A DNA stretch of 64,000 nucleotides from Bdellovibrio sp. (GTDB taxonomy: Bacteria; Bdellovibrionota; Bdellovibrionia; Bdellovibrionales; Bdellovibrionaceae): positions 1 through 64,000 of the forward strand of contig JANYDD010000089.1 in assembly GCA_025359945.1 (NCBI GenBank), read 5' to 3'. The first letter of the stretch is position 1, and every line of letters starts with the position of its first letter. The notes beneath the pieces were generated by a model. It did no database searches. It had not been told where the DNA came from and was given only the letters and a program-made list of their open reading frames with translations. A program made the position numbers and the translations under genes. Shown here piece by piece: positions 1-7,452 of this stretch.

Positions 1-211
1 TTTGGAATACAAGAAATTCAAAAAAATTGTAGATAAAATTATCGATCCAATTATCTAAAGAAAAAATTGAAATCGCTAAAAAATCATTAAATTCAACTGC
101 TTAAACTGGTTTTAAAGCTCAATTGTGAAAGAGATCTATTAAAAACCACTTCTCGCGTTTCGCACCGGCGTTACTGCGAATTAAAAAACTGGCACTAATA
201 CCGGAATCTTT

Positions 212-1066
212 TTAGGACTCCAAAGAACGCAAGACTGTCAAAAACTTTTTCCAAACGTCATCGAACGGTTCTTCGCCAGTTGTTAGCTCAACCGAACCCC
301 ATGCCTTTTTTAAAACGGCTAATTCAAACTCTTGAGCGGTTGCCAAGAACGATTCAGGGATTGGAGTCTTGCGGTTTTCAAAAGTTTTTTGAATGGCCTT
401 GCGAAGCAATTTCTTGTCTCTGATTTTTCCAAAGATGAGCTGCATATCGTAGATGTCTTTTGATCGGGAGTTATTGCTGCCACGAGAAAACAAGGCTTCC
501 ATTTTTTCGGCAAAGATAAACTCAAACGGATAGATCGACCAAGTGACAGGCGCTTCGCTCGCAAGAATGGAGGGCATGGATTGTTTTTCTGGCACCGAAT
601 CCAGAGCGTCGCCAAATCCCACATCAATGCGAATTCGGGAGAACTTTTTAATTTTGGGATCTTTGGCCGATGGAGTTTTTCCGATAGTGAAAGCTGCGTT
701 GAAAGTGTAGCCACCATACGGCCCTTGATTTACGAGATCGCTGGTCTTGACGTCGCCGAACCAAAGCCCATCCCCCAGATTTTGAGACAAAGCTTCTTCC
801 ACAAGGTCAGGGACTTGTTTACGCGAAAGGCTGATAGCAAGAGCGTCCACATCACGAGTGAAGCGATCTGAATTGACAGTTTTAAGCAAAACAAAACCGC
901 CCTTGAAAACAAAATGCTTTGATAGTTTTTTGTGAATCTCTACGCGGGCGATCACACGCTCCAAGGCCAAAATCATGCGAAGGTCATTCACCGAAAGAGT
1001 TTTCGAAGCTTTGGCAAGTTTGTTCAGTTCCAGTTGAATCTTATCTGGGGAAATCATCTTGCTCAC
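212..1066 (-). CDS. AbiEii/AbiGii-type nucleotidyltransferase toxin
   Basis: 284 aa. It is the toxin half of an AbiE-like (type IV) toxin-antitoxin pair; the family is a cytoplasmic nucleotidyltransferase whose members block growth or abort phage infection. Visible motifs fit the family: KGGFVLLK (55-62) followed by TRDVDAL (70-76) as the nucleotidyltransferase signature, RIDVGFGD (146-153) carrying a further acidic residue, then AEKMEALFSR (186-195) and SKDIYDM (202-208), the usual C-terminal AbiEii motifs. It starts at a GTG overlapping the stop of the upstream antitoxin gene by 4 bp, so the two are translationally coupled. It lies beside a broken integrase and a tRNA, which suggests island cargo. 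All recognised motifs are intact. Confidence 0.88.
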   Translation of the reverse strand: MSKMISPDKIQLELNKLAKASKTLSVNDLRMILALERVIARVEIHKKLSKHFVFKGGFVLLKTVNSDRFTRDVDALAISLSRKQVPDLVEEALSQNLGDGLWFGDVKTSDLVNQGPYGGYTFNAAFTIGKTPSAKDPKIKKFSRIRIDVGFGDALDSVPEKQSMPSILASEAPVTWSIYPFEFIFAEKMEALFSRGSNNSRSKDIYDMQLIFGKIRDKKLLRKAIQKTFENRKTPIPESFLATAQEFELAVLKKAWGSVELTTGEEPFDDVWKKFLTVLRSLES

Positions 1067-1629
1067 GCCATCGCCTCTAAGTACGGGAGTATGCGGTGAA
1101 CGACTTTCATTTTTTTTGCCATATCGAGCACTTTAGAAGACGTCGTTAATTTTTTTCTAACGGCTTCTCGCAGCGCTTCAATAGGGACGGTGCTGCCGAT
1201 CATATTTTTATAGCGGAAAGATTCAACGAGAGTGCGTTCAATGGACGTGATGGTGTATCCGTCTTTTTTTTCAATCCCGATGTTCCATTGGGGATCGCTT
1301 TGGCGCAAAACGTTTAGACTTGAAATTTGAGTTCGTTTTGTTGCAGGCACTGTGATCCACGTTTTACGTGGAATGACATCAGTAAGTCCATACACCGATA
1401 GTGCGGAGACCAAACAAATTGCCGAAGGCTGACCCACAACAAGAGTTGCCGCTTTGAATTGATTTACTTCATTATATTCAACGCTCGTAGGCATATAGAC
1501 GCCCTTAGCGACTGTGTAACATTGTTCGTCGGCGACAAGTTGTCTGACTGCTCGCAAATTGAGTCCAGAGGCCAAGGCTTGTTTATAGGTAAATGGCCCT
1601 TTCTGAAGGGCTTTTGGTAGCTTTGTCAT
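1063..1629 (-). CDS. AbiEi-type antitoxin / transcriptional regulator
   Basis: 188 aa. The N-terminal part looks like the winged-helix domain of AbiEi antitoxins (FTYKQALASGLN..., then AKGVYMPTS around 41-49). The central part (LVSALSVYGLTDVIPRKTWITVP) is the usual AbiEi C-terminal antitoxin-type fold. Family members bind inverted repeats in their own promoter and neutralise the AbiEii partner. Here the gene lies directly upstream of the toxin with a 4-bp overlap, and an imperfect inverted repeat begins 5 bp upstream of the ATG (1634-1677), a plausible operator. No Shine-Dalgarno sequence is obvious before the ATG. Confidence 0.85.
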   Translation of the reverse strand: MTKLPKALQKGPFTYKQALASGLNLRAVRQLVADEQCYTVAKGVYMPTSVEYNEVNQFKAATLVVGQPSAICLVSALSVYGLTDVIPRKTWITVPATKRTQISSLNVLRQSDPQWNIGIEKKDGYTITSIERTLVESFRYKNMIGSTVPIEALREAVRKKLTTSSKVLDMAKKMKVVHRILPYLEAMA

Positions 1630-1633
1630 TATG

Positions 1634-1677
1634 GTATAAATGCTGACATTTTTTTAAAAAATAGTCAACTTTTATAC
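1634..1677. promoter_or_regulatory. Imperfect inverted repeat upstream of abiEi (putative operator/promoter)
   Basis: The arms GTATAAATGCTGAC (1634-1647) and GTCAACTTTTATAC (1664-1677) are inverted copies matching at about 11 of 14 positions, separated by a 16-bp A/T-rich spacer. The repeat ends 4 bp from the antitoxin ATG and contains a TTGACT hexamer (minus strand, 1668-1663) that could be a -35 box. AbiEi proteins are known to autoregulate by binding inverted repeats in their promoters. That this one is bound is an inference. Confidence 0.5.
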
Positions 1678-1828
1678 GGACCACCTTAAAGGAATGGGGC
1701 TTATTAAGACAGAATAAACTGGATAGACCGTTACTACTCAAGTTTTTCTGCAAACTCCCGATAAGCCAAGTGCGTATAAGCGTTGATCTTTTGAGAGGAA
1801 CGCGGCACAAGAGCTATCCAAGGAGTTT

Positions 1829-3128
1829 ATGGCAAAAGGCAGAAGTACCATTCAGGGCATTTATCCAATGTGGCGAGCTGGGAAGAAGTTTGATTCCTTG
1901 CGGGTCGCCGTTCGTCCTCCGAATGGTGCGCAAGTGCAAATTAGCTCCAAAGTTCAACCCACCTTAAAACAGATCAATGAGTATCTTCGTGCTCACAAAT
2001 TGAAAAAGGCCGCAGCGAATCAGGATAATCATTTTCAAGCGTAGAAGCACCGTTTGTATGAAGAGCTGAAAGATTAATACGCTCTGCCGAAATACAAGAT
2101 TCAAGAGAAGCTCGATCTCAAGAGCAAAGAGTTTAACTTTGAGGACAACCTGGATGAGTTCGTTGCCGTCAAAAGTACCCACAGTATTCCGTTTGCCTAC
2201 AAAGGCTGGATGCGGCGATTCTGGATGCCGTTTTTTCTTGGTCATGGATGCAACCATCCTAAGGATATCAAAAACTTCAAAGCGAAAGCCCGCACTTATG
2301 TGATGATGGCCAAGACCCTGAGCGGAAAGAAATATTCGCACAACACGTATAGCTCAATCACGACACCGTTTAATGAATATATGCGGTTCCTTTTGGATTC
2401 GGGCTACATTGGTCAAGACGACTTTTATACTCTCGATATCAAAATGACCCTTGAACAGAAGAAACAAGCCCGTCGCCGCGGTGAGGATGTGACGGGTGTC
2501 CGCACGAAAGAGACCTACACTGAGGACGAGTTGAATGACATCAAGGATGCTATCGACAAGACTTACAAAGATAATCTGGAGATGAAAAAGAAAGCCTATG
2601 CGATTTTCTTCGGAGTATGCACGGGCCTCCGTCGTGGGAACTTACTGGGCTTGAATGCGGAATGTTTGCACCCCGACGACGACGTGCCGAACTTTGATTT
2701 GCAAGGACAATATCGTTTCTGGCTGGAGCCGTGGGGAAAAAGGTGCTCTCGTTTTTGAGGACGCAACTAAGACAACTTCAGGCGAACGAATCCAGTTACC
2801 AATGGTTCAGCCGTCACCCAAGATATTGGTGGATGTCGCTCGTTTCCTCAAAAAAAACATTGCCCCGAAAGATCGGTTGCTTGATTGCCATCCTGACACC
2901 GTTATGAAGTGGTGGCGACAGATTGCTAAAGATTGCGATTTCAAGTTTCTGCACCCGCTTGCATGGAAGCATAGCTATGCGACCATCGGTGCGCTCCATC
3001 TGCATGATTGGTATTTGGGGAATCCATATCTCCTGCAGAAGTGCTGTTTGCACAGTTCATTCAGGACGACCGAAAAGTACATCAATCAAGTCTCGAATCA
3101 GTTTTTGAAGGCTTTTGCTAAGAAATAA
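1829..3128 (+). pseudogene. Degraded tyrosine recombinase (phage/island integrase)
   Basis: The reading frame opens at ATG 1829, with AAGGAG at 1820-1825. It is interrupted by TAG at 2042-2044 and TAA at 2075-2077, continues in the same frame to about 2735, then needs a +1 frame change to continue to the stop at 3128. The conceptual protein of about 430 residues has an N-terminal SAM-like region, a catalytic-domain arginine motif (CTGLRRGNLLGL), a degenerate HxxR-like segment (LHPLAWKHSYAT) and the C-terminal LHSSFRTTEKYI, which carries the likely nucleophilic tyrosine. It points at the 3' end of tRNA-Gly at 3385-3460, the classic position for an island integrase. Three separate lesions make activity unlikely; the frameshift could be a sequencing error but the two stops are harder to explain that way. 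Confidence 0.85.
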
Positions 3129-3336
3129 CTTTGAATGAGGCTTTGAGTTTTGCCCGCTCTTTTTCGGCTCGCATAGCGCGGGCTCGCTCTTCCGAAGCTT
3201 TATGACCGGCTTGAACTTCAGGGCTGTCTTGAGCTTCCATCATAGGGATAGCCCACTTCAGGGAATCAGAAACATTTGCGTATTTGGGATTTACTTTCCC
3301 TTTGAAGAAGGGAACAACTTTAGGATCGCTATTCAT
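3118..3336 (-). CDS. Small hypothetical protein, charged C-terminus
   Basis: 72 aa, not recognised. The sequence reads like a genuine small protein: a proline/lysine N-terminus (PKVVPFFKGKVNPKYA) and then a helical, charged C-terminal half (EERARAMRAEKERAKLK) that could form a short coiled coil. It lies tail-to-tail with the integrase pseudogene, overlapping its last 11 bp, and about 50 bp from the 3' end of tRNA-Gly. No clear ribosome binding site precedes the ATG, which lowers confidence. It could be island cargo or an excisionase-like accessory gene, but no such signature is visible. Confidence 0.4.
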   Translation of the reverse strand: MNSDPKVVPFFKGKVNPKYANVSDSLKWAIPMMEAQDSPEVQAGHKASEERARAMRAEKERAKLKASFKVIS

Positions 3337-3384
3337 GCGATCGTCGATTCAGAACTCAAATTTTCTAATTTAAAAAAAGAAAAT

Positions 3385-3460
3385 TGGAGCGGGAGACGGG
3401 ACTCAAACCCGCGACCTCTGCCTTGGCAAGGCAGCGCTCTATCAACTGAGCTACTCCCGC
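3385..3460 (-). tRNA. tRNA-Gly (anticodon GCC), CCA encoded
   Basis: Read on the minus strand this is a full cloverleaf: acceptor GCGGGAG pairing with CTCCCGC, D-arm TAGCTCAGTTGATAGAGC, anticodon stem-loop CTGCC-TTGCCAA-GGCAG giving anticodon GCC, T-arm around GGTTTGAGTCC, discriminator T and an encoded CCA (3385-3387). The 3' end faces the decayed integrase, consistent with use of this tRNA as an integration site. The first 40 nt are repeated at 3602-3641. Confidence 0.95.
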
Positions 3461-3463
3461 GCT
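3421..3463 (-). repeat. 43-bp direct repeat, copy inside tRNA-Gly (5' half)
   Basis: These 43 bp cover tRNA-Gly nucleotides 1-40 (5' end through the anticodon stem) plus 3 bp upstream. They are identical to 3602-3644. The repeat is a candidate remnant of site-specific recombination or of tandem duplication at the tRNA. Confidence 0.85.
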
Positions 3464-3601
3464 TGAAAGCGCAGCTTTTGCCACTTAGCCAGTTTTGGCT
3501 TTTTGAGATGCCGATTTTCTCAAAGTGACTATTCTCTAAACTCATAAAATCTCTAACCAAACTCTCCCTTAGTCTACCAATCAAAAAGTGATAGACCGTC
3601 T

Positions 3602-3644
3602 CCTTGGCAAGGCAGCGCTCTATCAACTGAGCTACTCCCGCGCT
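3602..3644 (-). pseudogene. Truncated tRNA-Gly 5' half (second copy of the 43-bp repeat)
   Basis: Identical to the 5' 40 nt of the intact tRNA-Gly plus 3 bp of upstream sequence, ending abruptly in the 3' side of the anticodon stem, so it cannot fold into a tRNA. It lies upstream of the intact gene on the same strand. A candidate promoter (TTGACT at 3698-3693, 17 bp spacer, TTAAGT at 3675-3670, minus strand) sits just before it, as if this fragment kept the original tRNA 5' flank. Confidence 0.8.
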
Positions 3645-3669
3645 GTTGAATGTGACTGAATTATTCATG

Positions 3670-3698
3670 ACTTAACTAATTTTAAGTGCTGAAGTCAA
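3670..3698 (-). promoter_or_regulatory. Putative sigma70-type promoter for the tRNA-Gly locus
   Basis: On the minus strand TTGACT (3698-3693) and TTAAGT (3675-3670) are separated by 17 bp and lie about 29 bp upstream of the truncated tRNA copy. No comparably good promoter was seen in the 141 bp between the fragment and the intact tRNA, so this may drive both. This is motif matching only. Confidence 0.4.
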
Positions 3699-3701
3699 CA
3701 G

Positions 3702-3908
3702 ATGATGAACTTGGAAAATATCTCGCTTAAAAAATGGGCTGCGCAGATCTTGAAGAAGGCTTCGCGAATATTTTTGTTTATTTTCTTAGGTTGTAGTTTT
3801 CTGGTTTTTGGAATGTGGGTCGGGATGCAAAATTTAAAACCGACCGAGTCTTCGCCTTTCAAGAAATTTTCGCAAGATCACTTTTTTTTGATTTTAGAAA
3901 CAGACTGA
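3702..3908 (+). CDS. Small hypothetical membrane protein
   Basis: 68 aa, not recognised. A positively charged N-terminus (SLKKWAAQILKKASR) is followed by one hydrophobic stretch (IFLFIFLGCSFLVFGMWVGM, about 23-42), giving the layout of a single-pass inner-membrane protein. There is no good Shine-Dalgarno sequence, and two adjacent ATGs (3702, 3705) are possible starts. The 3' end overlaps the convergent pgsA gene by about 50 bp. It may not be expressed. Confidence 0.4.
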   Translation: MMNLENISLKKWAAQILKKASRIFLFIFLGCSFLVFGMWVGMQNLKPTESSPFKKFSQDHFFLILETD

Positions 3909-4509
3909 AATACTCCCAACCTGAAATTAGGCTTAGACTAGCACTTATCCACAGTAAAAAATATCCGACCTCGGCCATCAAAAAATAGGGCGATAGGTTT
4001 AACGTTACCGTTCTATTGGCAAAAGAAATTTGATCAAAAATCATCGGCCACGTGAAGTTCTCGCGGGTAACCGCCATCATCGTCGGAATCCCAATCATCT
4101 GAAACGCGGTTTTCCATTTGCCCGTCGCTTTGGCGTCAATAATAAAATTTTGACTGGCCGCAAAGGCTCGAACTCCACCAATAATATGGTCACGAGAAAG
4201 AATAACGATGACTAAAACCGGATCAATTTTTTGAAACGACAGAAAAAAAACTAGCAAACTGGTCACTAAAACTTTGTCCGCGACGGGATCAAAAAGTTTT
4301 CCCATATCACTGGTCACTTGCCATTTTCTGGCCAAAGCTCCGTCCCAGTAGTCGGTTAACGAAGCCAACACAAAAAGGAAAGCCGCTAGATATCTTTTTT
4401 GTGTCGTTTCCTGCCAGAGCAGGATAAGAAGAAATGGAACAACTGCCATCCGTGCCATGGTTAAAATTAATGGGATCGCTTTTTTGTAAGCGGAGGGAAT
4501 GGTTCTCAT
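3859..4509 (-). CDS. pgsA: CDP-diacylglycerol--glycerol-3-phosphate 3-phosphatidyltransferase
   Basis: About 216 aa from the chosen ATG at 4509 (the open frame extends to a GTG at 4563). It makes phosphatidylglycerol phosphate from CDP-diacylglycerol and glycerol 3-phosphate in the inner membrane. The CDP-alcohol phosphotransferase motif is complete: D53, D56-G57, A60-R61, G70, D74 and D78 (TDYWDGALARKW...GKLFDPVAD), flanked by several hydrophobic segments. The start was chosen because MRTIPSAYKKAIPLILTMAR resembles the usual PgsA N-terminus; neither candidate has a strong ribosome site. A paralogous CDP-alcohol transferase of other specificity is possible. Confidence 0.88.
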   Translation of the reverse strand: MRTIPSAYKKAIPLILTMARMAVVPFLLILLWQETTQKRYLAAFLFVLASLTDYWDGALARKWQVTSDMGKLFDPVADKVLVTSLLVFFLSFQKIDPVLVIVILSRDHIIGGVRAFAASQNFIIDAKATGKWKTAFQMIGIPTMMAVTRENFTWPMIFDQISFANRTVTLNLSPYFLMAEVGYFLLWISASLSLISGWEYFSLFLKSKKSDLAKIS

Positions 4510-4646
4510 CGGCGCGCAAGCCTTTGCGCAATGACTATAAAAGTGACCATAAAGTATTATCACAGTGGAAAGTCAGACGTGGCAAGGTTTAGTGATAGTT
4601 TAGTTAAAGTCCCAAAGTGGATGTTCGATTCTTAGGAGCCCTGATT

Positions 4647-5336
4647 ATGTTTCAGTATCAAACGTTTGAATTGAAGAAAACACCGCGCATTTTCCGCTCG
4701 TATCTGAAACAGCCTTTAAAGCATGTGCAACTTCAACTCGACGGCTTGCAGTTTCTTCCTCTGTATGACCTTTCGTTTGCGGGATTTGTGGGGCCGTCGC
4801 ACCCTCAATTTCACAAAATGAAAAAGGGTGTGGCTAAAACATTTAATTTAAAAATGGAGATTGTCGAAGAAAAGACCCAATTTAAAGCCGTTTTTTTTGG
4901 CGAAAAAGACGGGCAAGTTTTCTTTTTCATTGATCCCTTGGAAAAAGAAAAAAGAATTTTTTTAAACCAAGTCGTCAAAGATTATCTGATTCAATTTAAT
5001 TTAGCCGACGTTTCCCCATTTAGCGTAAATCCGGAAACTCTTCACCACTTCCACGGGCCCTTCGAGACGGATTTTGTAATTCTTAAAAATAATCGGTTTA
5101 TTATCGCTTATGATGGCATTATTTTTAGGGGCGGCCCTGATGGTGTGCATATTTTTCCGTCGGTATTTTATTTAAACTCGAATGAATTCTACGAAGACGC
5201 CTGGTTACCGCACAAAAAAAGTCATCCGATTTCGCTGGGCCAAAGCTGGCGCGAGAGGGTTTTAAAGCTGGTCGAAAAGCTTCCCATTGAATCCACACGA
5301 AAAGACGATCTTAAAATCAAAGTGGGGCAGCTGTGA
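4647..5336 (+). CDS. Hypothetical protein
   Basis: 229 aa, not recognised. The start was chosen at ATG 4647 because TAGGAG lies 8 bp upstream (4633-4638); the frame is also open from 4617. No signal peptide or membrane segment is seen. The middle (about 45-100) alternates hydrophobic and charged residues, as in a beta-rich domain, and a block around residues 138-175 (HHFHGPFETDFVILKNN, IIAYDGIIFRGG) looks conserved-like. Its stop overlaps the GTG of the next gene, so it is coupled to the thioesterase and glpX genes. Confidence 0.7.
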   Translation: MFQYQTFELKKTPRIFRSYLKQPLKHVQLQLDGLQFLPLYDLSFAGFVGPSHPQFHKMKKGVAKTFNLKMEIVEEKTQFKAVFFGEKDGQVFFFIDPLEKEKRIFLNQVVKDYLIQFNLADVSPFSVNPETLHHFHGPFETDFVILKNNRFIIAYDGIIFRGGPDGVHIFPSVFYLNSNEFYEDAWLPHKKSHPISLGQSWRERVLKLVEKLPIESTRKDDLKIKVGQL

Positions 5337-5755
5337 AAGTGTTTTCAACCCAACACCGAGTGCAGTTTTATGAAACTGATTTGATGGGGATTGTTCACCA
5401 TTCAAATTACCTTCGTTTTTACGAGGAAGCCCGGGTCCAATGGGCGAACGAAAAGGGCTTGATTGTTTTTGATCGCAAGGCTTCGGCGTTTCATTTTGCC
5501 GTACTAGAAACTTTTGTTCGGCACGTGAAGCCCAGCTACTTTGGGGATTTGTTGGTTTGCGAAGTGCAATCTAAAATCGAAGGGGTTCGATTGATCTTTC
5601 AGTACCGCTTGACCTGCCCCGCCCGAAAAAACGAAATTATTTCTGTTGGCAAGACGGTTCACGTGCCCTTAAATGAGGACTTAAAATTAGTTCGACCCAC
5701 TCAAAGTATGAAAAATATAATGGAGAAAGAATTATGGACAGAAATCTGGCTTTAG
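5333..5755 (+). CDS. YbgC/FadM-family acyl-CoA thioesterase
   Basis: 140 aa, hot-dog fold 4HBT family. The N-terminal motif YETDLMGIVHHSNYLRFYEEAR (residues about 13-34) carries the catalytic aspartate and the HxxY segment typical of YbgC-like thioesterases, and length is normal. YbgC hydrolyses short acyl-CoA or acyl-ACP and is often tied to envelope functions. It begins at a GTG overlapping the previous stop and overlaps glpX by 22 bp, so all three are probably one transcript. The exact substrate cannot be told from sequence. Confidence 0.85.
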   Translation: MKVFSTQHRVQFYETDLMGIVHHSNYLRFYEEARVQWANEKGLIVFDRKASAFHFAVLETFVRHVKPSYFGDLLVCEVQSKIEGVRLIFQYRLTCPARKNEIISVGKTVHVPLNEDLKLVRPTQSMKNIMEKELWTEIWL

Positions 5756-6708
5756 AATTTGTTCGAATCACCGAGGCCGCGGCCTTAGCTTCAGCAAAAT
5801 TAATGGGCCGAGGCGATGAAAAAGCCGCAGATCAAGCCGCCGTCGACGCCATGAGAAAGGCTTTTGATTCCGTCCGAATTAACGGCACTGTGGTGATCGG
5901 CGAGGGCGAACGCGACGAAGCGCCGATGCTCTTTATTGGGGAAAAGGTCGGGATGAAAACCGAAGACTCGCCATTTGTGGATATTGCATTAGATCCCTTA
6001 GAGGGCACCACGATTTGCGCCAAGGGCGGGGTGGGCGCTATCTCTGTGATTGCCGTAGCCGAACAAGGCGGGTTCTTGCACGCGCCCGATACTTACATGG
6101 ACAAAATCGCATGTGGTCCCGGCGCAAAAGGGGTAATCGATTTGGATCTTTCACCCAAAGAAAATATTTTTCGGGTCGCCGAGGCTTTGCGCAAACCCGT
6201 TGAAGATATGGTTGTTGTGATTTTGGATCGCGAGCGTCACGCGGATTTGATCGCAGCGGTTCGAAAAACCGGAGCTCGAATCCAGTTGATCGGGGATGGC
6301 GATGTGTCTGCGGCGGTGGCCGCAAGCTGGCCCGATTCTGGAATTGATCTTTTGCTGGGGACAGGTGGCGCCCCCGAAGGCGTTATTTCCGCAGCGGCCA
6401 TGCAATGTTTGGGCGGAGATTTTCAAGGGCGTCTGATGTTTCGAAACCAAAACGAACGCGGTCGCGCAGAAAAAATGGGCCTAAAAGATTTGGATCGCAA
6501 ACGAAACTTGCAAGATTTAGCCAATGGATCTGTCATGTTTTGTGCTACTGGCGTGACGGATGGGCCTTTTTTAAAAGGCGTCAAAGTTTATCCTGGGCGA
6601 AGGGCTTCAACTCATTCAGTGGTGATGCGTTCAAAAACAAAAACCATCAGAACCATTGAAGCTCAGCACGATCTGAATTCTAAACCTACGATGGGCGCAT
6701 GGCTGTAA
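5734..6708 (+). CDS. glpX: Fructose-1,6-bisphosphatase, class II
   Basis: 324 aa, full length. It dephosphorylates fructose 1,6-bisphosphate in gluconeogenesis, with Mn2+. The class II signature residues are present: GEGERDEAPML (56-66), the metal-binding DPLEGTT (87-93), and a glycine-rich block GTGGAPEGVISAAA later in the protein. The ATG at 5734 gives the standard N-terminus (MDRNLALEFVRITEAAALAS). It overlaps the thioesterase gene upstream and the zinc-ribbon gene downstream by 10 bp. Confidence 0.97.
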   Translation: MDRNLALEFVRITEAAALASAKLMGRGDEKAADQAAVDAMRKAFDSVRINGTVVIGEGERDEAPMLFIGEKVGMKTEDSPFVDIALDPLEGTTICAKGGVGAISVIAVAEQGGFLHAPDTYMDKIACGPGAKGVIDLDLSPKENIFRVAEALRKPVEDMVVVILDRERHADLIAAVRKTGARIQLIGDGDVSAAVAASWPDSGIDLLLGTGGAPEGVISAAAMQCLGGDFQGRLMFRNQNERGRAEKMGLKDLDRKRNLQDLANGSVMFCATGVTDGPFLKGVKVYPGRRASTHSVVMRSKTKTIRTIEAQHDLNSKPTMGAWL

Positions 6709-6992
6709 ACGGAATTTGTTTTCAGTGCCAAAAGGAATTTCAGTCATCGCACGAAATCGGACGAAAAGATGAATGTCCCCAATGCCATTCGGATTTAAGA
6801 GTTTGCAAGAACTGTCAGTTTTACTCGCAGCAAAGTCACTTTGATTGTGCCGAGCCCCAGGCCGAATGGGTTAAAGAAAAGGATCGCGCCAATTTTTGTG
6901 ATTATTTTCAGGTTCACATTGGCGCAAAAAATCAGCAGAATCAAAAGCAGGATCTATTGGCTGCTGCCGAAGCGCTGTTTCGGAAAAAATAA
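6699..6992 (+). CDS. Small cysteine-rich (zinc-ribbon-like) protein
   Basis: 97 aa. It has two N-terminal CxxC pairs (CFQC at 8-11, CPQC at about 27-30) and a second cluster CKNC...DC...C (about 36-65), enough ligands for one or two Zn sites, followed by a lysine/glutamine-rich tail. It overlaps glpX by 10 bp and is followed 16 bp later by the START-domain gene. Function unknown; the layout suggests a metal-stabilised accessory protein rather than an enzyme. Confidence 0.75.
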   Translation: MAVNGICFQCQKEFQSSHEIGRKDECPQCHSDLRVCKNCQFYSQQSHFDCAEPQAEWVKEKDRANFCDYFQVHIGAKNQQNQKQDLLAAAEALFRKK

Positions 6993-7008
6993 AAGGAATT
7001 TTTAAAAT

Positions 7009-7443
7009 ATGGCCCAAGCTCAAATCACCGAAGTCTTCTCGTGCTCACCCTTAGAACTTTTTAAAATTGTGACCGACTATTCAAAGTATCCCGAATTTTT
7101 ACAGGAAGTAAAATCTTGCGAGGTTCTAAGAACCGAAGGTTCAAGAAAGTTAGTCGAATACCAAGTTTCGGTAATGAAGAATTTCAAATATAATTTGTGG
7201 ATGACCGAAGTCGAACCTTCGGGGGTCAATTGGGAGTTTGCATCTGGCGATTTATTTAAGACCAGCCTCGGATCGTGGAAACTGCAGGACGAGCCCGGTG
7301 GAAAATGTCGCGCGACCTATTCCGTCGAAGCGACTTTTAATATGTTTGTTCCCGGTCCCTTGGCAAAAGCCTTGGTCAGCGTGAATTTGCCTAGTATGAT
7401 TTCGGCCTACCATAAAAGGGTGAAAGAACTTTACGGAAAGTAG
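7009..7443 (+). CDS. SRPBCC/START-domain protein (RatA/COQ10-like)
   Basis: 144 aa, the usual single-domain length. The N-terminus ITEVFSCSPLELFKIVTDYSKYPEFLQEVKSCEV matches the polyketide-cyclase/coenzyme Q-binding pattern seen in RatA and COQ10, and the C-terminal helix (ALVSVNLPSMISAYHKRVKELYG) is also typical. Such proteins bind hydrophobic ligands; the E. coli homologue RatA has been linked to ribosomes. AAGGAA precedes the ATG. The specific role is not predictable. Confidence 0.8.
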   Translation: MAQAQITEVFSCSPLELFKIVTDYSKYPEFLQEVKSCEVLRTEGSRKLVEYQVSVMKNFKYNLWMTEVEPSGVNWEFASGDLFKTSLGSWKLQDEPGGKCRATYSVEATFNMFVPGPLAKALVSVNLPSMISAYHKRVKELYGK

Positions 7444-7452
7444 TTTTTGATC

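Noticed and set aside
2-58. Possible C-terminal end of a gene entering from the left
   Set aside because: Only 18 codons are visible (LEYKKFKKIVDKIIDPII) in A/T-rich DNA. Not enough to support a coding region.
3333-3668. 111-residue open frame on the minus strand across the tRNA
   Set aside because: It reads straight through both tRNA copies, so the openness is explained by structural RNA sequence. The repeated peptide GSSVDRALPCQ/GVAQLIERCLA merely reflects the tRNA duplication.
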